From NCBI RefSeq assembly GCF_023241715.1, contig NZ_JALQCW010000037.1, positions 1 to 52,489 on the forward strand: 52,489 bases of DNA. Direction: 5' to 3'. Each line of letters starts with the position of its first letter. Position 1 is the stretch's first letter. Under the pieces are notes generated by a model that saw nothing but the letters and a program-made list of their open reading frames with translations, made no database searches and had not been told where the DNA came from. Origin of the DNA: Pseudomonas morbosilactucae. GTDB lineage: Bacteria > Pseudomonadota > Gammaproteobacteria > Pseudomonadales > Pseudomonadaceae. Below, in pieces: positions 26,460-34,353 of the stretch. Made by a program: the position numbers and the translations under genes.

Positions 26460-26493
26460 AAAAAAGCCCGGCCTTGATCCAAGGCCGGGCTTT
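26460..26493 (-). terminator. Terminator after the aromatic amino acid permease
   Basis: A 14-bp stem (AAAGCCCGGCCTTG / CAAGGCCGGGCTTT) with a 3-base loop is followed on the minus strand by TTTTTTATTGG. This is one of the strongest terminators in the window. It separates the permease from the BenE-family gene. Confidence 0.88.
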
Positions 26494-26516
26494 CAGTCTT
26501 GCAGCGCTACTGCGGC

Positions 26517-27917
26517 TTAGCGCAGGGCGGGTTGCGCGGCCTTTCTCGCCTGGCTCACGCGGTACAGGCCCCAGATCACCAGGACCCACACCGGAATGGC
26601 ATACACCGAGGCACGGATGCCCGGGATCATCCACATCACGCCCACGATCATGACCATGAAGGCCAGGCACAGGTAGTTGCTCAGTGGCGACCAGAAGGCC
26701 TTGAACGACGGCACTACACCTTGTTCGGCCATGGCCTTGCGAAAGCGCAGGTGGGTCAGGCTGATCAGCGCCCAGTTGATCATCAGTGCCGCCACCACCA
26801 GGGCGAACAGCAACTCCAGCGCTTCGTGGGGCGCCAGGTAGTTGACCAGCACGCACAGCAGGGTGATCAGCGCGGAAATGCCCAGGGCCAGCACCGGCAC
26901 GCCTTGCTTGTTGAGCTTCATCAGCGCTTTCGGCGCATCGCCCTGTTCGGCCAGGCCGTAGAGCATGCGGCTGTTGCAGTACACGCCGCTGTTGTACACC
27001 GAGAGCGCCGCCGTCAGCACCACGAAGTTGAGGATCTGCGCGGCCGCATCACTGCCGATCAGCGAGAAGATCTTCACGAACGGGCTGCTGCTGTAGGCGT
27101 CGCCGCCGGCACTGAGGCTCACCAGCAGTTCATCCCACGGGTACAGCGACAGCAGCACCGCGAGGGCGCCGACGTAGAAGATCAGGACCCGGTAAACCAC
27201 CTGGTTGATCGCCTTGGGGATCACTTTGCGCGGCTCGCTGGCTTCGGCGGCAGTGATGCCCACCAGCTCCAGGCCGCCGAACGAGAACATGATGAAGGCC
27301 ATGGCCATCAACAGGCCGCTGTAGCCGTTGGGGAAGAAGCCGCCGTGGTCCCACAGGTTGCTGAACGAGGCCTGTGGACCGCCGCTGCCGCTGAACAGCA
27401 TGTAGCAACCCAGGACGATCATGCCGAGGATGGCCACCACCTTGATGATGGCGAACCAGAACTCGGCTTCACCGAAGAACTTCACGTTCATCATGTTGAT
27501 CAGGTTGACCAGCACGAAGAACACCGCGGCGCTGACCCAGGTGGGGATTTCCGGCCACCAGAACTGCACGTACTTGCCCACGGCGGTGAGTTCGGCCATG
27601 CCCACCAGGACATACAGCACCCAGTAGTTCCAGCCCGCAAGGAAGCCGAAGTAGCCGCCCCAGTACTTGTGGGCGAAGTGGCTGAAGGAACCGGCCACTG
27701 GCTCCTCGACGATCATCTCCCCCAGTTGCCGCATGATCAGGAAGGCGATGAACCCGGCAATGGCGTAGCCCAGAATCATCGACGGTCCGGCGGACTTGAG
27801 TACCCCGGCAGAGCCGAGGAACAGTCCGGTGCCGATCGCCCCGCCCAGGGCGATCAACTGAATATGGCGGTTCTTCAAGCCACGCTTGAGCTCGCCCGGT
27901 TGCGAAATTTGATCCAC
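26517..27917 (-). CDS. AroP-like aromatic amino acid permease (APC/AAT family)
   Basis: A 466-residue, 12-helix amino acid:proton symporter. The AAT signature is present at the N-terminus (LKRGLKNRHIQLIALGGAIG, then TGLFLGSAGVLKSAGPS) and further along (GGLELVGITAAEASEPRKVIP). The opening is typical of AroP/PheP. The start is GTG 27917. It lies 77 bp after antC on the same strand, so it may be transcribed with the ant operon and feed tryptophan into the pathway encoded around it (inference from position). Confidence 0.92.
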   Translation of the reverse strand: MDQISQPGELKRGLKNRHIQLIALGGAIGTGLFLGSAGVLKSAGPSMILGYAIAGFIAFLIMRQLGEMIVEEPVAGSFSHFAHKYWGGYFGFLAGWNYWVLYVLVGMAELTAVGKYVQFWWPEIPTWVSAAVFFVLVNLINMMNVKFFGEAEFWFAIIKVVAILGMIVLGCYMLFSGSGGPQASFSNLWDHGGFFPNGYSGLLMAMAFIMFSFGGLELVGITAAEASEPRKVIPKAINQVVYRVLIFYVGALAVLLSLYPWDELLVSLSAGGDAYSSSPFVKIFSLIGSDAAAQILNFVVLTAALSVYNSGVYCNSRMLYGLAEQGDAPKALMKLNKQGVPVLALGISALITLLCVLVNYLAPHEALELLFALVVAALMINWALISLTHLRFRKAMAEQGVVPSFKAFWSPLSNYLCLAFMVMIVGVMWMIPGIRASVYAIPVWVLVIWGLYRVSQARKAAQPALR

Positions 27918-27994
27918 TAAATGCGCTCTCTTCTCGTTGTTATCAGGAACGATCCCCGTTGTGGCGGATTCGATCTCGGCTAGATGCTGACGGA

Positions 27995-29017
27995 TCAGAT
28001 ATTACTCTCGGTGAACTTCTCGTCATACAGTTGAACGTTGTTAAGTTGCTGTTCCTGCAACCAGATTTTGATCGACTCGACCATCGGCGGCGGTCCGCAG
28101 ACGTACATGTCCAGGGGCCCGTCGCGCAGTTGGCTGAGGTCGAAATGCTCGGGGATGTAGCCCCGCTTGCCGGGCCAATCCGCTGGCGGGTCACTGAGCA
28201 CTTCGGTGTAGCGAAAGCCCGCGATGCGCTCGGCGTAGGCCAGGATCCGCGTGCGTTCGCAGCGGTCGGCAGGGCCGCGCACAGCGTAATACAGGTGCAC
28301 CGGCTGCTCGCAGCCTTGGTGGGCGATCTGGTCGAGCATGGCCAGCAGCGCCGACAACCCCGTGCCCCCGGCCACCAGCACCAGGGGCTTGTTGATATGG
28401 CGCAGGTAGAAGGCGCCCAGCGGAGCCTCCAGCTTGATGTTGTCGCCCACCAGGCAGCGCTCGCGGATGTAGTTGCTCATCACGCCGTCCGGCAACAGGC
28501 GAATCAGGAATTGCAGCTGATTGCTTTCGTTGGGGCGGTTGGCGAAGGAGTAAGCGCGTTGGCTGTCGGTGCCTGGGATGCTCAAGCGGGCGTATTGCCC
28601 CGGCAGGAAATCCAGCAAGGGTTCGCTGCTGCCCAGGTCCAGGTGCAGGATCGCCGTGCTCTCGCTGACCTGGCGCACCTCGATCACCGAGCCATTGAGC
28701 TGGACCGGCCCGGGGGCGTTGCACAGGCTGGAATCGAAGTCGAAGTAGAACGCAGCATCGGACTGCACTCGGGTCTGGCAGGTGAGGACCTTGCGCTGGG
28801 CCAGGTCCTGGGCGGAGAGGGTTTCCTCGTCCACGTAATCCTGGCTGTAGTGGCCCGACTCGCAGCGCCCCTGGCAGGTGCCGCACACGCCTTCGCGGCA
28901 ATCCAGGGGGATTTTGATGCCATTGCGCAGGGCGGCGTCGAGCAGAATTTCATTGGCCTGCACGGGAAAGAACAGCGTCTTGCCGTCGGCAAAGCTGAAG
29001 GCGACCTTGTGGTTCAT
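27995..29017 (-). CDS. antC: Anthranilate 1,2-dioxygenase, reductase component
   Basis: AntC passes electrons from NADH to the AntAB oxygenase. The 340-residue protein has an N-terminal plant-type [2Fe-2S] ferredoxin domain with ligands C40, C45, C48 and C80 (LDCREGVCGTCQ, VLTC), an FAD-binding barrel (RAYSFANRP) and a C-terminal NAD domain (VLVAGGTGLSALLAML and MYVCGPPPMVE). This fused layout is that of the BenC/AntC class. The start ATG 29017 is 18 bp downstream of antB's stop. The order antA-antB-antC is standard. Confidence 0.95.
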   Translation of the reverse strand: MNHKVAFSFADGKTLFFPVQANEILLDAALRNGIKIPLDCREGVCGTCQGRCESGHYSQDYVDEETLSAQDLAQRKVLTCQTRVQSDAAFYFDFDSSLCNAPGPVQLNGSVIEVRQVSESTAILHLDLGSSEPLLDFLPGQYARLSIPGTDSQRAYSFANRPNESNQLQFLIRLLPDGVMSNYIRERCLVGDNIKLEAPLGAFYLRHINKPLVLVAGGTGLSALLAMLDQIAHQGCEQPVHLYYAVRGPADRCERTRILAYAERIAGFRYTEVLSDPPADWPGKRGYIPEHFDLSQLRDGPLDMYVCGPPPMVESIKIWLQEQQLNNVQLYDEKFTESNI

Positions 29018-29035
29018 CGTCGGTATCCCAGGCAA

Positions 29036-29527
29036 TCAGAGGTGGTAGAAATCGAGCACCGAGTTGATCCGGTCGTTGAGCAGCAGCACATGCTTGCGGG
29101 TGATCAGCCAACTGTCGCCATGGGGCTTGAGGCGATAGGTGGCGTGGCCGTAGAACTGCTCGGAGGTGGCCAGGCGATAGAACAGCGTGTGCCAGTTGAG
29201 CTTCACTTCCAGGTCGCCATCGTCCTGCTCGCGAACCCGCAGGTTGCTGACCTGGTGCAAGGTGCGTGGCATTGGCGTGGCGGACGCCGCCTTGCCGGTG
29301 CGCAGGCGGAACACCCGGTCTTCCAGGCCACCACGGTTGGCGTAGTAGATCAGCGACATGCCGCGCTTGGGGTCGGTGGTGTAGACGTGCTCGGAATCCC
29401 ACTGCGGCAAGTGGAACTCACTCTGCTCGTCGAACAGCGCCAGGTAGGCGTCCCAGTCCTGGGCGTCGCAGAGTTCGGATTTGCGGTAGAAAAACTGTTC
29501 GATCTGGTACTGCAATTGCGCATTCAT
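29036..29527 (-). CDS. antB: Anthranilate 1,2-dioxygenase, small subunit
   Basis: The beta subunit (163 residues, NTF2-like fold) of the three-component ring-hydroxylating dioxygenase that turns anthranilate into catechol, CO2 and ammonia. Family features include the Tyr/Trp-rich opening QIEQFFYRKSELCDAQDWDA, the central RVFRLRTGKAASATPMPRTLH and the basic end ITRKHVLLLNDRINSVLDFY. It is structural rather than catalytic. Two bases separate it from antA. Confidence 0.95.
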   Translation of the reverse strand: MNAQLQYQIEQFFYRKSELCDAQDWDAYLALFDEQSEFHLPQWDSEHVYTTDPKRGMSLIYYANRGGLEDRVFRLRTGKAASATPMPRTLHQVSNLRVREQDDGDLEVKLNWHTLFYRLATSEQFYGHATYRLKPHGDSWLITRKHVLLLNDRINSVLDFYHL

Positions 29528-29529
29528 GG

Positions 29530-30915
29530 TTACACCTCACGCAGCTTCAGGGGTTGCTTGGCCAGGCCGTCCAGCAGGAATCGCTGCCAGTTGCTGTGCT
29601 GGTTGACGTACAGCCCTTCGTGGGTGAACTCGGTGCCGGTCATGGCCGGCTGGATGCCGATGGCTTCGCTATTGCGGGTTGGCCTGGTGGCCCATTTATG
29701 GCTGCCCCGAGAGATGTCGCTCCAGCGCTCCAGGCGTGCCTGGAAGCCGCGCTGGGCCTCGCGAAACTCCACCAGGTCGTCGGGGGTGCCCATGCCCGAG
29801 ACGTTGAAAAAGTCTTCGAACTGGCGGATGCGGTTTTCCCGGTCAGCGTCCGACTCGCCCTTGACCCCGATGCACTGGCTGATGATCTCGGTCTGGTTCC
29901 AGGCCAGTGGGCGGATGATGCGCAACTGCGAGCTGATCTGGTCGAGGAAGAACAGGCTCGGGTAGATGTTGAGGTTGCGCAGCCGGTGCATCATCCACTC
30001 GGCCTTGTCCTGGCCGTATTCCTCCACCAGGCGCGGCATGATCGTCGCGTAGCCGGAGCGCACGCTGGGGTTGGGCATGTCGCTGAACAGCACGCTGTGG
30101 CCATTGTTGAAGGCGAACCAGCCGTCGTCGGTGTCGGCATCGCCGGCGCCGAGCTTGCTGTAGTCCAGGGTGCTGGCGCTGCCGCCGTTCTCGCTGTTGA
30201 CCTGCTGGCGGTGCTGCACCGTGGCCACGTAGTTGTAGTGCACGGTGCTGACGTGATAACCGTCCAGGCCGTTCTCGTTCTGCAGCTTCCAGTTGCCGTC
30301 GTAGGTGTACGCCGACTTGCCGGGCAGCACCTCCAGTTCACCGGTGGGGGACTGGGCGACCATCATGTCGAAGAACACTTTGGCGTCGCCGAGGAAGTCT
30401 TCCAGGCTGTTGTCGGCATGCACGTCGAGGCTGATAAACACGAAGCCCTTGTAGCTCTCGATGCGGGCCTTTTTCAGGCCTCGGGTGGCCTTGTCGAACC
30501 CTTCGGCGTATTCCGCCGGCGCCTTGACCTTCACCAGGCGGCCGTCGCTCTTGTAGCACCAGGCGTGGAACGGGCAGGTAAAGGTCGACTGGTTGCCCTT
30601 GCCGACCCGGGTCAGGGTGGTGCCGCGATGCTGGCAGGCGTTGATCAGGGCATTGAGTCGGCCTTCGCCGTCGCGGGTGATGATCATCGGCTGGCGCCCG
30701 GCGCGCATCGTCACGAAGTCGTGGTTATTGGCCAGCTCACTTTCGTGGCAGGCGTAAATCCAGTTCTTCTCGAAGATCAACTCCATTTCCAGGTCGAACA
30801 GCTCGGGCTCGGTGAACATGTCCCGGGCGATGCGGAACACCCCATCGGCGGGGCGAAAATCCACACAGCTCTCGATAAAGGCTGTCCATTGTTCGGTCGT
30901 TCTGGCACCACTCAT
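29530..30915 (-). CDS. antA: Anthranilate 1,2-dioxygenase, large subunit
   Basis: The catalytic alpha subunit, 461 residues. The Rieske [2Fe-2S] ligands are C94, H96, C114 and H117 (ACQHRG and CPFHAW). The mononuclear iron site is D218, H221 and H226 within GLDGYHVSTVHYN, with D218 the bridging Asp that links neighbouring subunits. The whole sequence tracks the BenA/AntA branch, and the companion AraC regulator and lack of a ben cis-diol dehydrogenase (benD) support anthranilate rather than benzoate as substrate. First gene of the ant operon. Confidence 0.95.
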   Translation of the reverse strand: MSGARTTEQWTAFIESCVDFRPADGVFRIARDMFTEPELFDLEMELIFEKNWIYACHESELANNHDFVTMRAGRQPMIITRDGEGRLNALINACQHRGTTLTRVGKGNQSTFTCPFHAWCYKSDGRLVKVKAPAEYAEGFDKATRGLKKARIESYKGFVFISLDVHADNSLEDFLGDAKVFFDMMVAQSPTGELEVLPGKSAYTYDGNWKLQNENGLDGYHVSTVHYNYVATVQHRQQVNSENGGSASTLDYSKLGAGDADTDDGWFAFNNGHSVLFSDMPNPSVRSGYATIMPRLVEEYGQDKAEWMMHRLRNLNIYPSLFFLDQISSQLRIIRPLAWNQTEIISQCIGVKGESDADRENRIRQFEDFFNVSGMGTPDDLVEFREAQRGFQARLERWSDISRGSHKWATRPTRNSEAIGIQPAMTGTEFTHEGLYVNQHSNWQRFLLDGLAKQPLKLREV

Positions 30916-31355
30916 GGGTCGCTACCTTTTTTATTCAGGCCAATCGGTGCGTGCATTAGAGGGAGTCGAGGGGCGGGGTGGCTATCCGCTTTGTGGGTCA
31001 AGGTCATCCACAAAATTGCCCGCCCGGTGGGCGCCTTGCCGGCCGGGGCTGGATGGCAGCAGAGGGCGGAGTGCAGGCCGAGGCCCGGGCCGGTAACACC
31101 CGCCACTCGCGGTGGGCGTGGAATACCCAAGGTCGTGCACCGGGTGATCGAGGGCTGCACCACGGTGCACCGATGAGCTACTGTGACGCCCAGCCGCAAG
31201 GCTGGATCGAAGAGCATCGGGCAGGGTTTATCCACTTAGTCAGCCATTGCTATCCATTGGCTAGGCAGTGGCGCCCGCTGGCGTGGAAGTTGCTCTTCAA
31301 CCCCCAAGACGCGCCGTCAGAGCGCGCTGAAAAATATTGCCGTGGGTGTGCCGTG
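30916..31355. promoter_or_regulatory. antA-antR divergent control region
   Basis: A 440-bp gap. The word TGCACC occurs at 31136, 31156 and 31166, spaced 20 and 10 bp. Two of these form TGCACCACGGTGCA (31156-31169), and the last reads TGCA, six bases, AGCTA (31166-31180), close to the XylS/BenR-type TGCA-N6-GGNTA site. They lie about 220 bp from antA's start, somewhat far for simple activation of antA, and may serve antR or looping. The antR reading frame stays open through much of the gap, which is probably a high-GC artefact. Confidence 0.45.
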
Positions 31356-32369
31356 ATGAATAGCAAAGCTGATTCGCAGTTTCGCGATATTCGTATCGAA
31401 CGCTTCGACCTCGAAGGGGCCAGAAGCTGGATGTCAGGTATCTGTGGGCCCCATCGCCTGGAAACCCCCAGCCCCGAACGCATCCGTTTCCACCACAGCG
31501 CCAACGTCTTCCGGTCCCGGGCCACCACCCTGGGCACCATCGAATACGGCACCGACGTCACCGTGGACATCGAAGACGCCGAGCGCTTCAGCAGCTATAG
31601 CCTGAGCCTGCCCCTGTGCGGTGAGCAGGAGTTGAGCAAGGACGGCGTGCGGCTGATGTCCAACCCCGACCAAGGGGTGATCATCTCGCCCAATGAAAGC
31701 CAGGTGCTGGCGATTTCCGGCGACTGCCGCAAGGTCCAGGTGGTGATTACCCGCAGTGCCATGGGCGAGGCCCTGGAAGACTTGCTGCAACGCCCTCTGG
31801 ATGCGCCATTGCGTTTCGAGGCGGCGATGAACGCGGTGGACGGCGCCTCGGCGTCCTGGTGGCGCATGGCGCGCTACTTCATCGCCGAGCTGGAAAGCAG
31901 CAACGAGCTGTATGAGCAGGTGGCCTTTACCCGGGACATCGAAAGTTCGTTGATCAAGGGCCTGATCCTGGCCCAGCCGAACAATTATTCCGAAGAGTTG
32001 CGCGAGGTGCTGGGCGTCAAGCTGCCCCATTATCTGCTGCGTGCCCGCCAATACATCCACGACAACGCCCGCGAGGCCTTGCACCTGGAAGATCTGGAAG
32101 CCGCGGCCGGGGTTTCGCGCTTCAAGCTGTTCGAGGCCTTCAGGAAGTATTTCGCCCTGTCGCCCATGGCCTACCTGAAAAAACACCGGCTCAACGCGGT
32201 GCGTCAGGAGCTGCTGGAGCACGGCTCGGCGCGCAATATTTCCGAAATCGCCCTGGGCTGGGGGTTCACCCACCTGGGTCGTTTTTCCGCCGAGTACCGC
32301 AAGCTGTTCGACGAGTCGCCGAGCACCACCTTGCAGCGCCACCAGGCTCGGCGCCTCAGCGGTTTCTGA
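31356..32369 (+). CDS. antR: AntR, AraC/XylS-family activator of the ant genes
   Basis: A 337-residue activator. The N-terminal AraC_binding_2 domain (RFHHSANVFRSRATTLGTIEYG...) binds the effector, expected to be anthranilate. The C-terminal double HTH contains LHLEDLEAAAGVSRFKLFEAFRKYF and NISEIALGWGFTHLGRFSAEYRKLFDESPSTTLQRH. It is divergent from antA, as in other pseudomonads. The start ATG 31356 was chosen over GTG 31353; the long open frame upstream is not protein-like. The gene ends 3 bp before the convergent kynR stop. Confidence 0.93.
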   Translation: MNSKADSQFRDIRIERFDLEGARSWMSGICGPHRLETPSPERIRFHHSANVFRSRATTLGTIEYGTDVTVDIEDAERFSSYSLSLPLCGEQELSKDGVRLMSNPDQGVIISPNESQVLAISGDCRKVQVVITRSAMGEALEDLLQRPLDAPLRFEAAMNAVDGASASWWRMARYFIAELESSNELYEQVAFTRDIESSLIKGLILAQPNNYSEELREVLGVKLPHYLLRARQYIHDNAREALHLEDLEAAAGVSRFKLFEAFRKYFALSPMAYLKKHRLNAVRQELLEHGSARNISEIALGWGFTHLGRFSAEYRKLFDESPSTTLQRHQARRLSGF

Positions 32370-32372
32370 AGG

Positions 32373-32846
32373 TTATTTGCGTTGCACCAGGTCCAGCAGC
32401 TCGTCCCGCTCCTTGATCTTCTGCAGGACGATTTCCGAGCGGATGTCGGTGACCCCGGCCGTGCGATTCAGGTGGTTGACGATGAAATCCGAGAAGTGCT
32501 TGAGGTTGCGTGCCTGGATCCGCAGCACGTAGTTGCTGGCCCCGGTGATCACGTAGGCGCTGGCCACTTCCGGCCACTGCTGGACCTTCTGGATAAAGGT
32601 CTCGTGCCAGTTATCCACATCCTGGCGCAGGGACACGTGGACGATGGCCTCCAGCTCGATGCCCAGGCGCTCGGCGTTGAGCACGGCGCGGTAGCCGCTG
32701 ATGACCCCTTCACCCTCCAGCATGCGCAACCGACGCAGGCAGGCCGACGGCGACAGGGCGACTTTTTCCGCCAGTTCCTGGTTGCTGATGCGCCCGTCCT
32801 GTTGCAGAAAGTGCAGGAGGCGCAGATCGGTGGAGTCGAGCATCAT
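32373..32846 (-). CDS. kynR: KynR, Lrp/AsnC-family regulator of kynurenine genes
   Basis: A 157-residue Lrp/AsnC regulator. The N-terminal HTH (LLHFLQQDGRISNQELAEKV, LSPSACLRRLRML) is followed by the RAM effector domain (LEAIVHVSLRQDV...YVITGASNYVLRIQARNLKHFSDF). Its place, divergent from kynU, matches the KynR gene of pseudomonads, which activates kyn genes in response to L-kynurenine. Two adjacent ATG codons (32846, 32843) are possible starts. A 15-bp perfect dyad lies in the 176-bp gap to kynU. Confidence 0.9.
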   Translation of the reverse strand: MMLDSTDLRLLHFLQQDGRISNQELAEKVALSPSACLRRLRMLEGEGVISGYRAVLNAERLGIELEAIVHVSLRQDVDNWHETFIQKVQQWPEVASAYVITGASNYVLRIQARNLKHFSDFIVNHLNRTAGVTDIRSEIVLQKIKERDELLDLVQRK

Positions 32847-32880
32847 GAGTTGAATAAATCCGCGTTTTTTTCGGTCGGGT

Positions 32881-32895
32881 TCGAATTTTATTCGA
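32881..32895. promoter_or_regulatory. Candidate KynR operator
   Basis: TCGAAT-TTT-ATTCGA is a perfect dyad of 15 bp, the usual length and AT-rich make-up of Lrp/AsnC operators. It is 35 bp upstream of kynR and about 128 bp upstream of kynU, so one bound site could control both. Confidence 0.6.
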
Positions 32896-33022
32896 GATTA
32901 GTACGGTATGACGCTGCACTTTGCACGAAAATTCTCCCGGGCTTCGTCCATTATTTTCAGGCTCCGCGGACCGCTTCCCCCTCGGCCCGCCTGACCGCTC
33001 ATTTACAAGAACAGGACGCCCC

Positions 33023-34272
33023 ATGATCAGCAGAAACCATTGCCTGGCCCTCGACGAGCAGGACCCCCTGGCCCCCTTGCGTGAACAGTTCGCCCTGCCG
33101 GACGGGGTTATCTACCTCGACGGCAACTCCCTGGGCGCACGCCCGGTGGCGGCCCTTGAGCGGGCACGCCAGGTGCTTGAGCAAGAGTGGGGCAATGGCC
33201 TGATCCGCAGCTGGAACACCGCCGGCTGGCGCGACCTGCCGCAGCGCCTGGGCAACCAGTTGGCGAGCCTGATCGGTGCCGGTGAAGACGAGGTGGTGAT
33301 CACCGATACCACCTCGATCAACCTGTTCAAGGTCCTCAGCGCGGCCTTGCGTGTGCAGGCCGAGCGGGCGCCGACGCGGCGGGTGATCGTCAGTGAAAGC
33401 AGCAACTTCCCCACTGACCTGTACATCGCCGAGGGCCTGACCCAGATGCTCCAGCAGGGCTACTCCCTGCGGTTGGTCGACAGCCCCGAAGCGTTGCCGG
33501 CCGCCATCGGCGAGGACACCGCCGTGGTGATGCTGACCCACGTCAACTACAAGACCGGCTACATGCATGACATGCAGGCCCTGACCACCCTGGCCCACGA
33601 ATGCGGGGCCCTGACCCTGTGGGACCTGGCCCACTCCGCCGGCGCGGTGCCGATCGACCTGCACCAGGCGGGCGCCGACTACGCCATCGGTTGCACCTAC
33701 AAGTACCTCAACGGCGGCCCGGGTTCCCAGGCCTTTGCCTGGGTCTCGCCGGCGCTCTGCAATCTGGTGACCCAGCCGCTCTCGGGCTGGTTCGGGCATG
33801 CCGGCAGTTCGACATGGAGTCCAGCTACGAGCCGAGCCCGGGCATCGCTCGCTACCTGTGCGGCACCCAGCCGATCACCTCCCTGGCCCTGGTCGAGTGC
33901 GGCCTGGATATCTTCGCCATGACCGACATGGCCAGCCTGCGGCGCAAGTCCCTGGCCCTGACCGACCTGTTTATCGACCTGGTGGAGCAGCGTTGTGCAG
34001 GCCATGACCTGCAACTGATCACCCCGCGTGAACACGCCAAGCGCGGCAGCCACGTGAGCTTCGAGCACCCGCAAGGTTACGCGGTGGTGCAGGCGTTGAT
34101 TGCCCAGGGGGTGATTGGCGATTATCGCGAGCCGCGGATCATGCGTTTCGGTTTCACCCCGCTGTACACCCGCTTCAGCGAAGTCTGGGATGCGGTGGAG
34201 AAGCTGGGGCAGATTCTTGATCAAAAAACCTGGGCCCAACCGGAGTTCCAGGTGCGCCACAGCGTGACTTGA
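33023..34272 (+). pseudogene. kynU: Kynureninase, frameshifted near codon 260
   Basis: Kynureninase is the PLP enzyme that cleaves kynurenine to anthranilate and alanine. From ATG 33023 the first 260 residues are classical, including the PLP Lys227 in CTYKYLNGGPGSQAF and NSLGARP near residue 35. After GHA at 33797-33802 the frame turns to nonsense and would stop near 33922. The true sequence (FDMESSYEPSPGIARYLCGT...) continues in the -1 frame to 34272. Adding one C in GCCGG (33801-33804, restoring GCC-CGG, Ala-Arg) gives exactly 416 residues, the length of the well-studied P. fluorescens enzyme. So either a base was lost from the sequence, or the strain cannot make anthranilate from kynurenine. 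Confidence 0.92.
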
Positions 34273-34353
34273 CTTCGGCACCTCGCTCCCGCGGCAGGCG
34301 CGGGAGCGAGACACCCAGCGCCGTGCAACCATAACAATAAAGGGGCACCCAAC

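Noticed and set aside
27959..29965. 668-codon plus-strand frame across antC and antB
   Set aside because: Opposite to well-defined ant genes; no recognisable domain.
29266..31176. 636-codon plus-strand frame across antA
   Set aside because: Antisense shadow of antA; spans several gene borders.
30978..31355. N-terminal extension of antR of 126 codons
   Set aside because: Frame is open but the translation is not like AntR, which starts at ATG 31356; open frames are common by chance at this GC.
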